A stretch of DNA of 64,000 nucleotides from assembly GCA_026988575.1 (NCBI GenBank), contig JALSKZ010000002.1, positions 1 to 64,000 of the forward strand, written 5' to 3'. The notes beneath the pieces are model-generated. The model searched no databases and had not been told where the DNA came from. It saw only the letters and a program-made list of their open reading frames with translations. Source of the DNA: Thermodesulfobacteriales bacterium. GTDB lineage: Bacteria; Desulfobacterota; Thermodesulfobacteria; Thermodesulfobacteriales; Thermodesulfatatoraceae. Of the stretch, positions 1 to 8,770 are shown piece by piece (the first letter of the stretch is position 1; every line of letters starts with the position of its first letter). The position numbers were made by a program, and so were the translations under genes.

Positions 1-938
1 GAAACAGCCCGGCTATACAGCGGGTTAAAGAAGAAATAGAGCGTGTAGCCCCCACAGATGCCACCGTACTTATTATGGGAGAATCAGGGGTTGGCAAAGA
101 AGTAGCAGCAAGGATGCTCCATGATCTATCTCATCGTCGAGGAGGACCCTTCATCGAGGTCAATTGTGCCGCCATACCTGACGAACTCATTGAAAGCGAG
201 CTATTTGGACACGAAAAAGGGGCCTTCACCGGAGCCAACAGGGCCAAAAAGGGGAAATTTGAACTGGCCCACGGGGGGACCCTTTTCCTAGACGAAATCG
301 GTGACATGAGCCTACCAGCCCAGGCCAAGGTATTGCGCGTATTGCAGGAAAAACGTTTCGAACGTTTAGGGGGAACTCGTTCTATTGAAGTAAACGTGCG
401 CGTTATCGCGGCCACCAACAAAAACCTGCCCCAAGAAATCAAGGCTGGTCGTTTCCGAGAAGACCTTTTCTTTCGTTTGAATGTCGTTCCTATAATGATT
501 CCTCCTTTACGCCAAAGGCCCGAAGACGTACCGGAACTTATAGAAGAATTCCTACACGAATTGGCCCAAAATACCGGCTTGGGCCTCAAACGAATTCATC
601 CAGAGGCCTTAGAGATTTTGAAACGCTATCCTTGGCCGGGAAATGTCCGAGAATTACGCAACTTAATCGAACGCCTGGTCATTATGGCCACTGGTCCCGA
701 AATTACCGTAAAAGACTTACCACCAGAAATTTGCCAGAAAGATTCCAGCCCCTCCACCGAGGCCCCCTGGTTTTCCTGCGATAATTTTAAAGAGGCCCGT
801 CAACTTTTTGAGAAAGAATTCTTAAAGCGCAAGATAACCAAATTTCGGGGCAATATTTCCCAAACAGCCGAAGCCATAGGTCTTGAACGCAGTTATCTAC
901 ACCGCAAACTCAAAAGCCTGGGGCTCATTAGGGGTTAA
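1..938 (+). CDS. Sigma-54-dependent NtrC-family regulator, 5' partial
   Basis: AAA+ activator of sigma-54 RNA polymerase. The reading frame is open from base 3, so the start and any receiver or sensor domain lie left of the window. Visible in order: Walker A GESGVGKE, the sigma-54 contact loop GAFTGA, Walker [12 protein letters not shown], the sensor and arginine-finger region, and a C-terminal Fis-type helix-turn-helix ending near [13 protein letters not shown]. All ATPase motifs look intact. The stop is 2 bp before the next gene, so the regulator is probably co-transcribed with the methylenetetrahydrofolate reductase, although its target cannot be read from this window. Whether it is a response regulator is unknown without the N terminus. 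Confidence 0.95.
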   Translation, partial: NSPAIQRVKEEIERVAPTDATVLIMGESGVGKEVAARMLHDLSHRRGGPFIEVNCAAIPDELIESELFGHEKGAFTGANRAKKGKFELAHGGTLFLDEIGDMSLPAQAKVLRVLQEKRFERLGGTRSIEVNVRVIAATNKNLPQEIKAGRFREDLFFRLNVVPIMIPPLRQRPEDVPELIEEFLHELAQNTGLGLKRIHPEALEILKRYPWPGNVRELRNLIERLVIMATGPEITVKDLPPEICQKDSSPSTEAPWFSCDNFKEARQLFEKEFLKRKITKFRGNISQTAEAIGLERSYLHRKLKSLGLIRG

Positions 939-940
939 TC

Positions 941-2497
941 ATGGCCCTATGTTCGACGTTTAGAGACAGCATCCGGGACCCAAACCACTTCACCCTCACG
1001 TTTGAATTGGTACCAGGTCGGACTCGTAAGAGAGATTTCGACCAGATAATATGCTTTGCGGAAGAGGCTGCCCGACAGGGACGCTTAAATGCCCTTTCCA
1101 TAACCGAAAATGCCGGTGGGCATCCGGCCCTTTCTCCTGCGGTGGTGGGCCGAGAAATACAAAAATTGGGCTTAGAAGCCCTTATCCACTTCTCCTGTAA
1201 GGATAAAAACCGTAACCAGATCGAAAGTACCCTCTTTGCCCGATATCGGGAGGGTCTGCATACCCTGTTGATTATGACGGGCGATTTCCCGCGTTACGGG
1301 TTTATGGGACAGGCCAAACCAGTATTTGATCTCGATGCAGTGCACCTCTTACAAATGATCACCCAGATGGAAAAGGGGTTTGAGCTCCCCACCGAGGCCC
1401 CTGGCGGAGGGGTAAAATTACCCCCTATGCCCTTTTTTAAGGGTTGTGTAGTATCGCCCTTTAAACGACTGGAAGCAGAAGTAATGACTCAATACTATAA
1501 GCTCCACCGCAAGGTCGCTGCTGGGGCCCACTTCGTCATCACCCAGGTAGGCTTTGATGCCCGTAAATTTGACGAACTAAAGCGATATATGGGCCGAGAA
1601 GGATTAAATATACCCCTCATCGGGGGAGTAATGATCCTTTCTCGAGGCCTGGCCCGCTTAATTTATCAGGGTGCTATTCCTGGTATCTATATATCTAAAA
1701 AGCTATTATCCCAAATAGAAAAGGAATATGCATCACCCAAAGAAGGCTATAAAGCCGCCCTACGACGGGCAGCTCGTCTGGCGGCAATATTACACGGACT
1801 CGGGTATAACGGGGTCCATTTTTGTGGTATGCGTCCTCGCTACGAGGATATGGCCTATCTTCTGGCCAAAATGGACGAATATCTGCCCTCCTGGAGAGAA
1901 TTTGTCCCAGAATTTCAAAACAGCCCCGAAGGCACCTTTTACTATTTTCAAAAGGATCCCCAAACAGGCCTTAATACAGACGAACCCACACCGCGCCCCA
2001 AGCCCAAAAAACCGCCCGTTTTCTATATGATTAACCAACTATTTCACGATATGTTCTTTGAACCCCACAAGAAATTCTACCCTCTAGCCCAGAAGATAGC
2101 CCGAAAAGTCAAGGGCTCCCGCCTAGAGTACATCTTTACCCGCTGGGAATATGCCCTCAAGTGGCTCCTTTTTAACTGCCAAGAGTGTGGCGACTGTGCT
2201 TTAGGAGAACTGGCTTATCTTTGTCCCCACAGTCAGTGTGCTAAGGGGCTAAGAAATGGACCTTGTGGGGGAAGCATTAATGGGTGGTGTGAGGTCTATC
2301 CAGGACGAAAACGCTGTTTTTATGTACAAGTTTACGAACGCCTTAAGGCTGTAGGTCGTGAAGAAGAGCTCAAAAACGGGTTTATGCCCCCTCGCGACTG
2401 GTCTCTGGACAAGACCTCCTCTTGGCTCAATTTCTATCTGGGTCTTGATCACCACCGATTTAAAAAATCTAGTCTTCAAAAATCTAAAAACACCTAA
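941..2497 (+). CDS. metF: Methylenetetrahydrofolate reductase fused to a MetV-type C-terminal domain
   Basis: Reduces 5,10-methylene-THF to 5-methyl-THF. The first about 300 residues are a MetF-like TIM barrel, beginning TFELVPGR with the conserved acidic residue. The C-terminal third has a Cys-rich MTHFR_C/MetV block with many cysteines: CQECGDC, then a CPHSQC segment and NGPCGGS. In many acetogens MetF and MetV are separate polypeptides; here they form one 518-residue protein. The MetV domain is thought to link the reductase to its electron donor or to the methyltransferase step of the Wood-Ljungdahl pathway. It follows the sigma-54 regulator by 2 bp. Family assignment is firm; the in vivo electron donor is unknown. 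Confidence 0.88.
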   Translation: MALCSTFRDSIRDPNHFTLTFELVPGRTRKRDFDQIICFAEEAARQGRLNALSITENAGGHPALSPAVVGREIQKLGLEALIHFSCKDKNRNQIESTLFARYREGLHTLLIMTGDFPRYGFMGQAKPVFDLDAVHLLQMITQMEKGFELPTEAPGGGVKLPPMPFFKGCVVSPFKRLEAEVMTQYYKLHRKVAAGAHFVITQVGFDARKFDELKRYMGREGLNIPLIGGVMILSRGLARLIYQGAIPGIYISKKLLSQIEKEYASPKEGYKAALRRAARLAAILHGLGYNGVHFCGMRPRYEDMAYLLAKMDEYLPSWREFVPEFQNSPEGTFYYFQKDPQTGLNTDEPTPRPKPKKPPVFYMINQLFHDMFFEPHKKFYPLAQKIARKVKGSRLEYIFTRWEYALKWLLFNCQECGDCALGELAYLCPHSQCAKGLRNGPCGGSINGWCEVYPGRKRCFYVQVYERLKAVGREEELKNGFMPPRDWSLDKTSSWLNFYLGLDHHRFKKSSLQKSKNT

Positions 2498-2518
2498 TAT
2501 TTTCCTTTAATATTTTCA

Positions 2519-2546
2519 TTGCCAAAAGGGTATAAGTTCGTATAAA
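2519..2546 (+). promoter_or_regulatory. Sigma-70-like promoter of the OprI-like lipoprotein
   Basis: TTGCCA at 2519-2524 and TATAAA at 2541-2546 with a 16-bp spacer, about 34 bp before the start codon. A strong ribosome site (AAGGAGGT) follows at about 2567-2574. This fits an abundant lipoprotein. Confidence 0.5.
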
Positions 2547-2579
2547 AGAATCTTCAATAAAAAGCTAAGGAGGTAGGCA

Positions 2580-2918
2580 ATGAAAGGGTTGAAAAAAGTG
2601 GTGGCCTCGGTGGGATTAGCCTCCCTTTTGATCCTTCCTGTAGGATGCGGTTTATCTAAGGAAGATCGTACTCTCATGAAAGAAGCCATTGAGGCTTCCA
2701 AAGAAGCCAAGGAAGCAGCGGCCCAGTGTCAGAAGATTCAAGAAGCCATTGCTCGTATAGAGGCAGCCGCCCAACGGGCTGAAGCCGCCTCTCAGGCCGC
2801 TGCTATGGCCGCGGAAAGGGCTGATGCCGCTGCTAACCGAGCAGCCAAAGCAGCCGCTAAGGCCGACGCTGCAGCTACGAAAATAGAACGCGTATTCGAA
2901 AAGGGTTTACGTAAATAA
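2580..2918 (+). CDS. Alanine-rich OprI/Lpp-like outer-membrane lipoprotein
   Basis: Small lipoprotein of 112 residues. It has a signal peptide with lipobox LPVGC (lipidated Cys at about residue 23). The mature part is almost entirely Ala/Glu/Lys helix with heptad-like spacing, which suggests a coiled-coil trimer. The C terminus is FEKGLRK, close in pattern to the C-terminal lysine of Lpp and Pseudomonas OprI that is linked to peptidoglycan. Family knowledge: such proteins tether the outer membrane to the wall. The convergent neighbour is an L,D-transpeptidase, the enzyme class that makes the Lpp-peptidoglycan bond, which supports this role. Start chosen by strong SD and good spacing. Confidence 0.75.
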   Translation: MKGLKKVVASVGLASLLILPVGCGLSKEDRTLMKEAIEASKEAKEAAAQCQKIQEAIARIEAAAQRAEAASQAAAMAAERADAAANRAAKAAAKADAAATKIERVFEKGLRK

Positions 2919-2922
2919 CAAT

Positions 2923-3837
2923 TTAGTGGTGTCTCCACCGAACTTCACCTATAACGGTGGGGACACCGCTATGGGCCTTGAGGGTGTCTTTGATTTTTAA
3001 GATGTCTACTTGTACTGGGTAGTTTATTTTAGATTCTAAGAGATTTATCTGCCGTAAGACCTCAAAGAGGGGGTGTTTGATCTTTTTTTCAAAATCAGGG
3101 AAGGCTTGTAAATAAATTTTTCTTCCTCTTAGGCCCACTTTATAAGGCTGGTAGATAATAAAAACAGGAGTACCCACAGGCACTAAAGGGAAGAGGCTTT
3201 TTATGTCTTCGGGGTAAAGACGTATACAACCGTGACTGACCCGGCGTCCAATACCCCATGGCTTGTTGGTCCCGTGAATGGCATAAGACTCTCGAGACAA
3301 ATAGAGGGCGTAGTTCCCTAAAGGGTTCGAAGGGCCTGGAGGAATCACCTCGGGCAAAGAGGGATCTTCTTTACGAATCGATTCCGGCACATGCCAAAAG
3401 GGGTCTTTAACCTTGCGTATAATGGTATACACCCCTAGCTTGGTAAGTTTACCTTCAGTTCCCACCCCAATAGGGGCTGTATACACTACTTGTTTGCCGG
3501 CCTCGCAACGGAAAAAATAAAGGCGCATTTCCGCCAAATTAACCACTATACCCGCCCTATAAAGGGGTAATACATACGAAGAAGGTATTAGGACTTGCTT
3601 GCCCACCGGAGGGAGCCATGGATCAACACCAGGATTGGCCAAGACAATTTGATTGTAACCAAGATCATAATAGCGAGCGATATCCAAAAGTGTTTCTTTG
3701 GGTTGCACGGTATGCCAAGTGGGCTCCCCCACCACAGAAGAATCAAGGGGAATCAGAAAGCGCTCCAAGCCCCAGGCAAGCCTCAAAGACCAGCAAGACA
3801 AAACAAGCACCCATATTATTAAACTTTTGGTTCTCAT
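2923..3837 (-). CDS. LysM-L,D-transpeptidase (YkuD family)
   Basis: Periplasmic or outer-surface peptidoglycan cross-linking enzyme of 304 residues. An N-terminal signal segment is followed by a LysM motif (WHTVQPKETLLDIARYY) and then the YkuD domain. The catalytic block is IHGTNKPWGIGRRVSHGCIR with the conserved His and the SHGC cysteine. It resembles ErfK/YbiS-type enzymes, some of which attach Lpp to peptidoglycan. The gene overlaps the upstream radical SAM gene by 4 bp and lies at the end of a folC - radical SAM - transpeptidase transcription unit. Its 3' end abuts the convergent OprI-like lipoprotein gene, a plausible substrate. Confidence 0.9.
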   Translation of the reverse strand: MRTKSLIIWVLVLSCWSLRLAWGLERFLIPLDSSVVGEPTWHTVQPKETLLDIARYYDLGYNQIVLANPGVDPWLPPVGKQVLIPSSYVLPLYRAGIVVNLAEMRLYFFRCEAGKQVVYTAPIGVGTEGKLTKLGVYTIIRKVKDPFWHVPESIRKEDPSLPEVIPPGPSNPLGNYALYLSRESYAIHGTNKPWGIGRRVSHGCIRLYPEDIKSLFPLVPVGTPVFIIYQPYKVGLRGRKIYLQAFPDFEKKIKHPLFEVLRQINLLESKINYPVQVDILKIKDTLKAHSGVPTVIGEVRWRHH

Positions 3838-5135
3838 CGCAAAGGTGGATTAAAGTAACCAAATCTCAATCGAGGAAAGCGCTGAGCAAGCCTTTTCAGC
3901 AACCCTTTGATCCCTAACCTGTTTCCTGCCGATTGGTAATTAATTCTGCCCAGATACCAAATAGGGTCTATAGCATGATTGCGTAGTTGTATAAAATCTA
4001 CCCCGTAAGACACAACTTCTTCCAATGCTTCGGCCTCTTCCTCTTCATCGGTTATTCCGGGAAAAATAAACAAATTTAGGGAAACAAAGCCCCCTAGGGA
4101 TTTAAATCGTCTTATACTCATTTTTACGTCGTCTAATCCATACCCTTTGGGTCTGAAGTAGGCCTCATAATAACGAGGACGCGCACTTACTAGACTAACA
4201 CGCATACTATCAAGCCCTACCCGCCCCAATTGTGTTACGACCTCGGGCAGACTGGCGTTGGTATTCAAGTTGATAGTACCCTGGTTTGTACTAGAACGCA
4301 GCAATCTTATCGCCTGGGCCAAAAGAGCCCCTTGCAATAGGGGCTCTCCTTCACACCCCTGGCCAAAAGACACTATAGCACGCGGGGCCCTTTTGAGATG
4401 AGGGACCATGGCCTCCGCTATCTCTTCAGGAGAGGGGATAAATTCAAGCCGCTCTTGCGCCACATGGGGACCATCTTGTCCTTGCCACGAAAGGCAACCC
4501 AGACAGCGCGCGTTGCAAACCGGTGAAGTGGGAATAGGGGCCTCCCACCGACCGAGGACAAAATTACGTGCTGCCGGGCATCGATAACGTAATACGCAGT
4601 TCTCTACCAGGTGTCTCACCAGACGATTGCGGGGATAAGCCTTTATTTTTTTCTCCGCCGCCTGCACAATCTTTTTTTCGTCAAAAAAACGTACCTCTTG
4701 GCGGTGATCAAAATCAGACCTAAACGCGGTCACCCAAAATCGCCCCTTCCACCACCCCACACAGGCATACGAAAAAAGGGGCAACGGAGGAAGGGATTCT
4801 CGGCCCTCTTGATAAGGGGCAAGAAATGTTTGGGTATGGGCCGGGGCCAAATAAGCCGCTACAGCATAGGCCGGCTGGCCTTCCTCAAAAGGGTTCTCGT
4901 ATACTATTTCTACCTCCTCCCGTTGGGGATCAAGACCAATGGGGTATCGATCAGGAAGCACATAGAGCGCACTTCCCTGGGGTAGAGGAATAAAATCTTC
5001 CGGAGTAGGAAGCACAAGATCAAGGCCCGTAAGCCCCAAGGCTAACAGCTTAGGATGCTCAAAAATACGCCCGTGAATATCGGCAAACAATAAGCGTGGA
5101 TGTCTCTGGGGATGCACATCAAGTCGAGGCCACAT
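3834..5135 (-). CDS. Radical SAM protein of unknown substrate
   Basis: 433 residues. The 4Fe-4S-binding CxxxCxxC motif appears as CNARCLGC in the middle of the protein (about residue 210), after a long N-terminal region without recognised motifs. A further pair of cysteines (CVLRYRC) precedes it. The downstream barrel has a glycine-rich SFGQGCEGEP segment typical of radical SAM AdoMet binding. I do not recognise the specific family. It is 20 bp from folC upstream and overlaps the transpeptidase gene by 4 bp downstream, so it is co-transcribed with both; this does not define its job. Confidence 0.8.
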   Translation of the reverse strand: MWPRLDVHPQRHPRLLFADIHGRIFEHPKLLALGLTGLDLVLPTPEDFIPLPQGSALYVLPDRYPIGLDPQREEVEIVYENPFEEGQPAYAVAAYLAPAHTQTFLAPYQEGRESLPPLPLFSYACVGWWKGRFWVTAFRSDFDHRQEVRFFDEKKIVQAAEKKIKAYPRNRLVRHLVENCVLRYRCPAARNFVLGRWEAPIPTSPVCNARCLGCLSWQGQDGPHVAQERLEFIPSPEEIAEAMVPHLKRAPRAIVSFGQGCEGEPLLQGALLAQAIRLLRSSTNQGTINLNTNASLPEVVTQLGRVGLDSMRVSLVSARPRYYEAYFRPKGYGLDDVKMSIRRFKSLGGFVSLNLFIFPGITDEEEEAEALEEVVSYGVDFIQLRNHAIDPIWYLGRINYQSAGNRLGIKGLLKRLAQRFPRLRFGYFNPPLR

Positions 5136-5155
5136 GTTACCCTCTACCCCTTTAT

Positions 5156-6454
5156 TCAGAAAGCAAAACCATACCGCCGTAGGGCCTGGCGGACATAGCC
5201 TACCAAATATAATGAGCCCGTGACTAAAAGAGGTACATCAGAAAAAACTAAAGCCTTTTCTAGGGCCTTTTGCCAAGAAGATTCTAGGAAAAACGCAGGG
5301 GCCCTGGGGGCTGAAGAAAAGATTTTCGGTAAGGCCTGTTTCCATTCTTCTATGGTTACCGGACGCCTGGGCCCTGGGGGCTCACATAAAAAAACCCTCG
5401 CTGCCCCTGGTACCAAGTAGGCTAACATCTCCCTAAAAGGTTTGGTCTCCCCTTCGTTAGAAGCAGCAAAAAGCAGATCATAGCGCCTAATACCATCTTC
5501 CCTCAGGGAGTATATAAGGGCCTTTATACCGTCTATATTGTGCGCTCCATCTAAAATGATCTTTTTATCTCGAAGAGAAAAAATCTCGTAACGGCCAGGC
5601 CAAATAACCGCCTGTAAGGCACGCGTTATTGTATCTTTTTGAATAAGCAAACCACGCTGTTCCAGCAGTTCGCTCACTTTTAGGGCCAGGGCCAAATTAA
5701 TCCTCTGATAGGTACCTCTAAGCCTTAGGCCAAGGCCAGAGAACACCTTGTCTCCTTTGTAGACAAGCCCCTCTTGGGCCTTTAAAACACAAAAATCCTC
5801 TCCATAGAGCCAAACCTTGGCCTCCCTCTCTCTGGCCCGAGACAAAATGACCTCTAAGGCCTCCTTGGGCACCGGCCCCACCACTACAGGCACCCCCCTT
5901 TTGATAATGCCGGCCTTCTCGGCGGCAATTTGGGCCAAACTATGCCCCAAAAATGCTTCGTGATCTCTGCCTACACTGGTAATCACCGTCACCCAGGGGC
6001 TGACCACATTAGTGGCATCCAGGGCCCCTCCCATGCCACACTCCACTATCGCTACCTCTACCCCGAGCTGAGCGAAAAGAAAAAAGGCCATGGCCGTAGT
6101 GAGCTCAAAATACGTGACCGCAAGGCCCCTTAAAGATCTTTTAATCTCTAAACACAAATGGACAAACTCTTCCGGAGAGATGGGCTTACCATTTATCACA
6201 AAACGTTCACAAATAGAAAACAAGTGCGGCGAGGTGTATAAGCCCGTGCGCAGGCCGTGATGGCGCAAAATCGTCTCCACTATAGCCGCCGTTGATCCCT
6301 TGCCGTTGGTGCCTGCAATATGGATGACAGGAAATTTCTGTTCAGGACGCCCTAAACGCCGCAATAGGGTGCAAATACGCTCAAGCCCGGGCTTGATCCC
6401 AAAGAATTGAAAACCGCAGAGCCATTTGTAGGCCTCTTCAAAATTCATCTCCAT
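5156..6454 (-). CDS. folC: Folylpolyglutamate synthase / dihydrofolate synthase
   Basis: Mur-ligase-family enzyme adding glutamate to folates, and probably also to dihydropteroate. The 432-residue length is normal. The ATP-binding P-loop is HIAGTNGKGST, followed by the Mur-type central block VECGMGGALDATN and the C-terminal Mur ligase domain with ILDGAHN. Start codons at 6454 and 6448 are both possible, and neither has a clean Shine-Dalgarno. First gene of a leftward unit with the radical SAM protein and L,D-transpeptidase. It is divergent from lptF across a 142-bp gap. Folate supply fits the C1-metabolism genes elsewhere in the window. Confidence 0.93.
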   Translation of the reverse strand: MEMNFEEAYKWLCGFQFFGIKPGLERICTLLRRLGRPEQKFPVIHIAGTNGKGSTAAIVETILRHHGLRTGLYTSPHLFSICERFVINGKPISPEEFVHLCLEIKRSLRGLAVTYFELTTAMAFFLFAQLGVEVAIVECGMGGALDATNVVSPWVTVITSVGRDHEAFLGHSLAQIAAEKAGIIKRGVPVVVGPVPKEALEVILSRAREREAKVWLYGEDFCVLKAQEGLVYKGDKVFSGLGLRLRGTYQRINLALALKVSELLEQRGLLIQKDTITRALQAVIWPGRYEIFSLRDKKIILDGAHNIDGIKALIYSLREDGIRRYDLLFAASNEGETKPFREMLAYLVPGAARVFLCEPPGPRRPVTIEEWKQALPKIFSSAPRAPAFFLESSWQKALEKALVFSDVPLLVTGSLYLVGYVRQALRRYGFAF

Positions 6455-6596
6455 TTATTCACCAAAAGGGTTATGCCCAAGGACTCCATAGATCAAAAAA
6501 TAAAGACCTTGTACAGACCGACATTAAAAGTAAAATTTGGGAAAATTTTCTAATCTGGTTAAGATCTAAAAACATTTTCGTATAAAGGGGTCCAAT

Positions 6597-7697
6597 TTGA
6601 TCCTGTGGCGCTATATAAGCCGTGAAATATTCCTCCTTTTTATCGTTAGTTTGTTAACTTTAAATAGCTTATTGGTAAGTATTCGGTTAGCCACTTTAGT
6701 CTTAACCCTTTCCCAAGAGCACCTTTATTTTCGCGATTATGTGCATCTTTTTAGCTATTTAATGCCGTATTTTTTGACCTTTACCCTCCCTTTAGCAGGA
6801 CTAATAGCGGTACTTTTTACCTTTATGCGTCTTTCTCAAGACCAAGAGATATTGGCCTTTCAGAGTCTGGGCATCCCCTTTCGTAAATTATTACCTCCCG
6901 TGATAACTCTGGCCTTGTTAACTTTTTTGCTCTCTTTTTGGGTAACCTTAAACCTTATGCCTTGGAGCAAAAGGGCCTTGCGCAATTTCCTCTTTGACCT
7001 CACTCAGCGCAAGCTTGCCCAGGGCATACCGCCTAAAAGTTTTATCAACTGGATCCCTGGTTTTTCTATTTTTGTACAGCAAAGTTGGCATGGAGGCAAA
7101 AATTTTGCGTCGGTCTTTATTGTAGACCGATCTACCCCCAGCAAGAGAGGTCTTATTTTTGCCTCTAAGGGACAAATGGAACTACACGGTAAGCAAGTCA
7201 TTTTTAGACTCTTTAACGGTTGTATCCACCTGGTAAACCACAAATATAACGAAACCGAAGAACTTCGTTTCAAAGAATACGTTTATCGGTTTGATTTAAC
7301 CCATTTACAACATTCCCGAAGCCCAAGCCGAGGGGAACTCTCTCTGTCCACCTTAAGGGCCATGGCGAAAAAATTTCCTCCCCGTAGCCCAAAACGGCTA
7401 AAATACCTCATAGAATACTGGAAGAGATTGGCTTTCCCGGGAGCGGCCTTTTTTCTCGCCCTCCTAGGAGCTCCTTTAGGAATAACCATGCGGGCCTCGG
7501 GAAAGGGTCTAGGTCTTTTATTGGCGGTTATGTTGTTTTTGCTTTACTATTTCTTATTTTCTGCCGCCACCAATATTGCCCAGCGGGGCCTGATACCTCC
7601 GGGCTTATCTCTAAATATACCCAATATGGTCATGGGAGGGATATCCCTATTATTACTCTGGTTTGCAGATAAAGGTAAATTGGGGTTTAAACCGTGA
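6597..7697 (+). CDS. lptF: LPS export ABC transporter permease LptF
   Basis: Inner-membrane permease of the LptB2FGC complex that extracts lipopolysaccharide from the membrane. 366 residues with N-terminal membrane helices, a large periplasmic beta-jellyroll region (about residues 120-260) and C-terminal helices, as in the YjgP/YjgQ family. The start is TTG, with a GGGGT ribosome site about 7 bp upstream. It overlaps lptG by 4 bp. The pair shows that the organism makes an LPS-containing outer membrane. Confidence 0.9.
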   Translation: MILWRYISREIFLLFIVSLLTLNSLLVSIRLATLVLTLSQEHLYFRDYVHLFSYLMPYFLTFTLPLAGLIAVLFTFMRLSQDQEILAFQSLGIPFRKLLPPVITLALLTFLLSFWVTLNLMPWSKRALRNFLFDLTQRKLAQGIPPKSFINWIPGFSIFVQQSWHGGKNFASVFIVDRSTPSKRGLIFASKGQMELHGKQVIFRLFNGCIHLVNHKYNETEELRFKEYVYRFDLTHLQHSRSPSRGELSLSTLRAMAKKFPPRSPKRLKYLIEYWKRLAFPGAAFFLALLGAPLGITMRASGKGLGLLLAVMLFLLYYFLFSAATNIAQRGLIPPGLSLNIPNMVMGGISLLLLWFADKGKLGFKP

Positions 7698-8770
7698 GCC
7701 TTTATACCCGCTATTTACTCCATCCCTATTTCAGGGCGATAGCCCTTATACTCCCCTTGATAACCGGGACGTATTTGCTCATAGAATTCTTTGACAAGAT
7801 CGACAACGTAACCAATAGTGGGCTTTCCTATGCTTTTCTGCTGCATTATCTGTCGTTCCAGATACCCCAAATACTTTTTGAGACCTGGCCCATAATTCTA
7901 AGCCTAAGTGGTCTCTTAGGCATGGCCTTCTTGGCTCGGGCAGGAGAGTTATTGGCTTTTCGTACCCTTGGGTTTTCGGTTTGGTCCTTGGCGCGGCCGT
8001 ATATCTTGGCCACCCTAATCCTTTCGCTGATCTTTGTGGCCCTAGAGGAGCTCGTACTACCCCCCTCTACCTATCATCAATTATACCTCTGGGCCACCAA
8101 GGTAAAAAAACGGCAACCCAAAGGACTGCTCTTGAAAGGTGAACTCTATTTTAAAGGGGTGGATTCTTTTTTCGTTGGTCACGTGCTTGATACCGAAGGC
8201 CTACACCTGAGAGACGTCGTCTACGTAAAGATAGACCAACACGCCTGGCCTGTTTTCATTATCTGGGCCCCAAAGGCCACTTACCAAGGGAATAACCTTT
8301 GGCTTTTTAAAAACGGACTCTTGAAAAGACGCGCTAAAGACTTTGTTCCCCAGTGGTTCGACAAACATATTCTGCGTCTTGATTTTAGTCCGGAAACCGT
8401 CCTTATAGTAAAGAGAATACCTCGTACACAACACCTATGGGAGCTCTGGAAGCAAATACTCTTTCTCAAAAAGGCCGGACTTCCCACCCGTTTAACCGAA
8501 GCAGAAATAAGCTACCGTGTGTTTTACCCTTTATTGGCCCCGTTTTTATTGGCCTTAGCCCTGGTCATGCTCTTACAAGAACGGGGGCGTCATGCCTTGG
8601 GTAAAGGAGTAACCAAGGGGTTGTTGGCCATCTTTTCCGGCCTGGCCCTCTACTTAGGGATAAAGGCCTTGGGAGACACCGGCCACATCCCCCCTTTAAT
8701 GGCCTCTCCTCTGGGCCTAGGCCTCCTCGCCCTCTTAGATACCATATTATTCTACCAAGAGCGTCTTTAA
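7694..8770 (+). CDS. lptG: LPS export ABC transporter permease LptG
   Basis: Second permease of the Lpt transporter, 358 residues, YjgP/YjgQ family, with the same layout as LptF: helices, periplasmic domain (about 100-265), helices. The start is GTG within the GTGA overlap with the lptF stop, which implies translational coupling. lptB, lptC and lptA are not nearby. The 3' end overlaps the convergent pgeF gene by 4 bp. Confidence 0.9.
   Translation: MSLYTRYLLHPYFRAIALILPLITGTYLLIEFFDKIDNVTNSGLSYAFLLHYLSFQIPQILFETWPIILSLSGLLGMAFLARAGELLAFRTLGFSVWSLARPYILATLILSLIFVALEELVLPPSTYHQLYLWATKVKKRQPKGLLLKGELYFKGVDSFFVGHVLDTEGLHLRDVVYVKIDQHAWPVFIIWAPKATYQGNNLWLFKNGLLKRRAKDFVPQWFDKHILRLDFSPETVLIVKRIPRTQHLWELWKQILFLKKAGLPTRLTEAEISYRVFYPLLAPFLLALALVMLLQERGRHALGKGVTKGLLAIFSGLALYLGIKALGDTGHIPPLMASPLGLGLLALLDTILFYQERL

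Noticed and set aside
131-589. 152-residue minus-strand frame inside the NtrC-type gene
   Set aside because: It is antisense to a gene with all its motifs intact, and the peptide has no recognisable domain.
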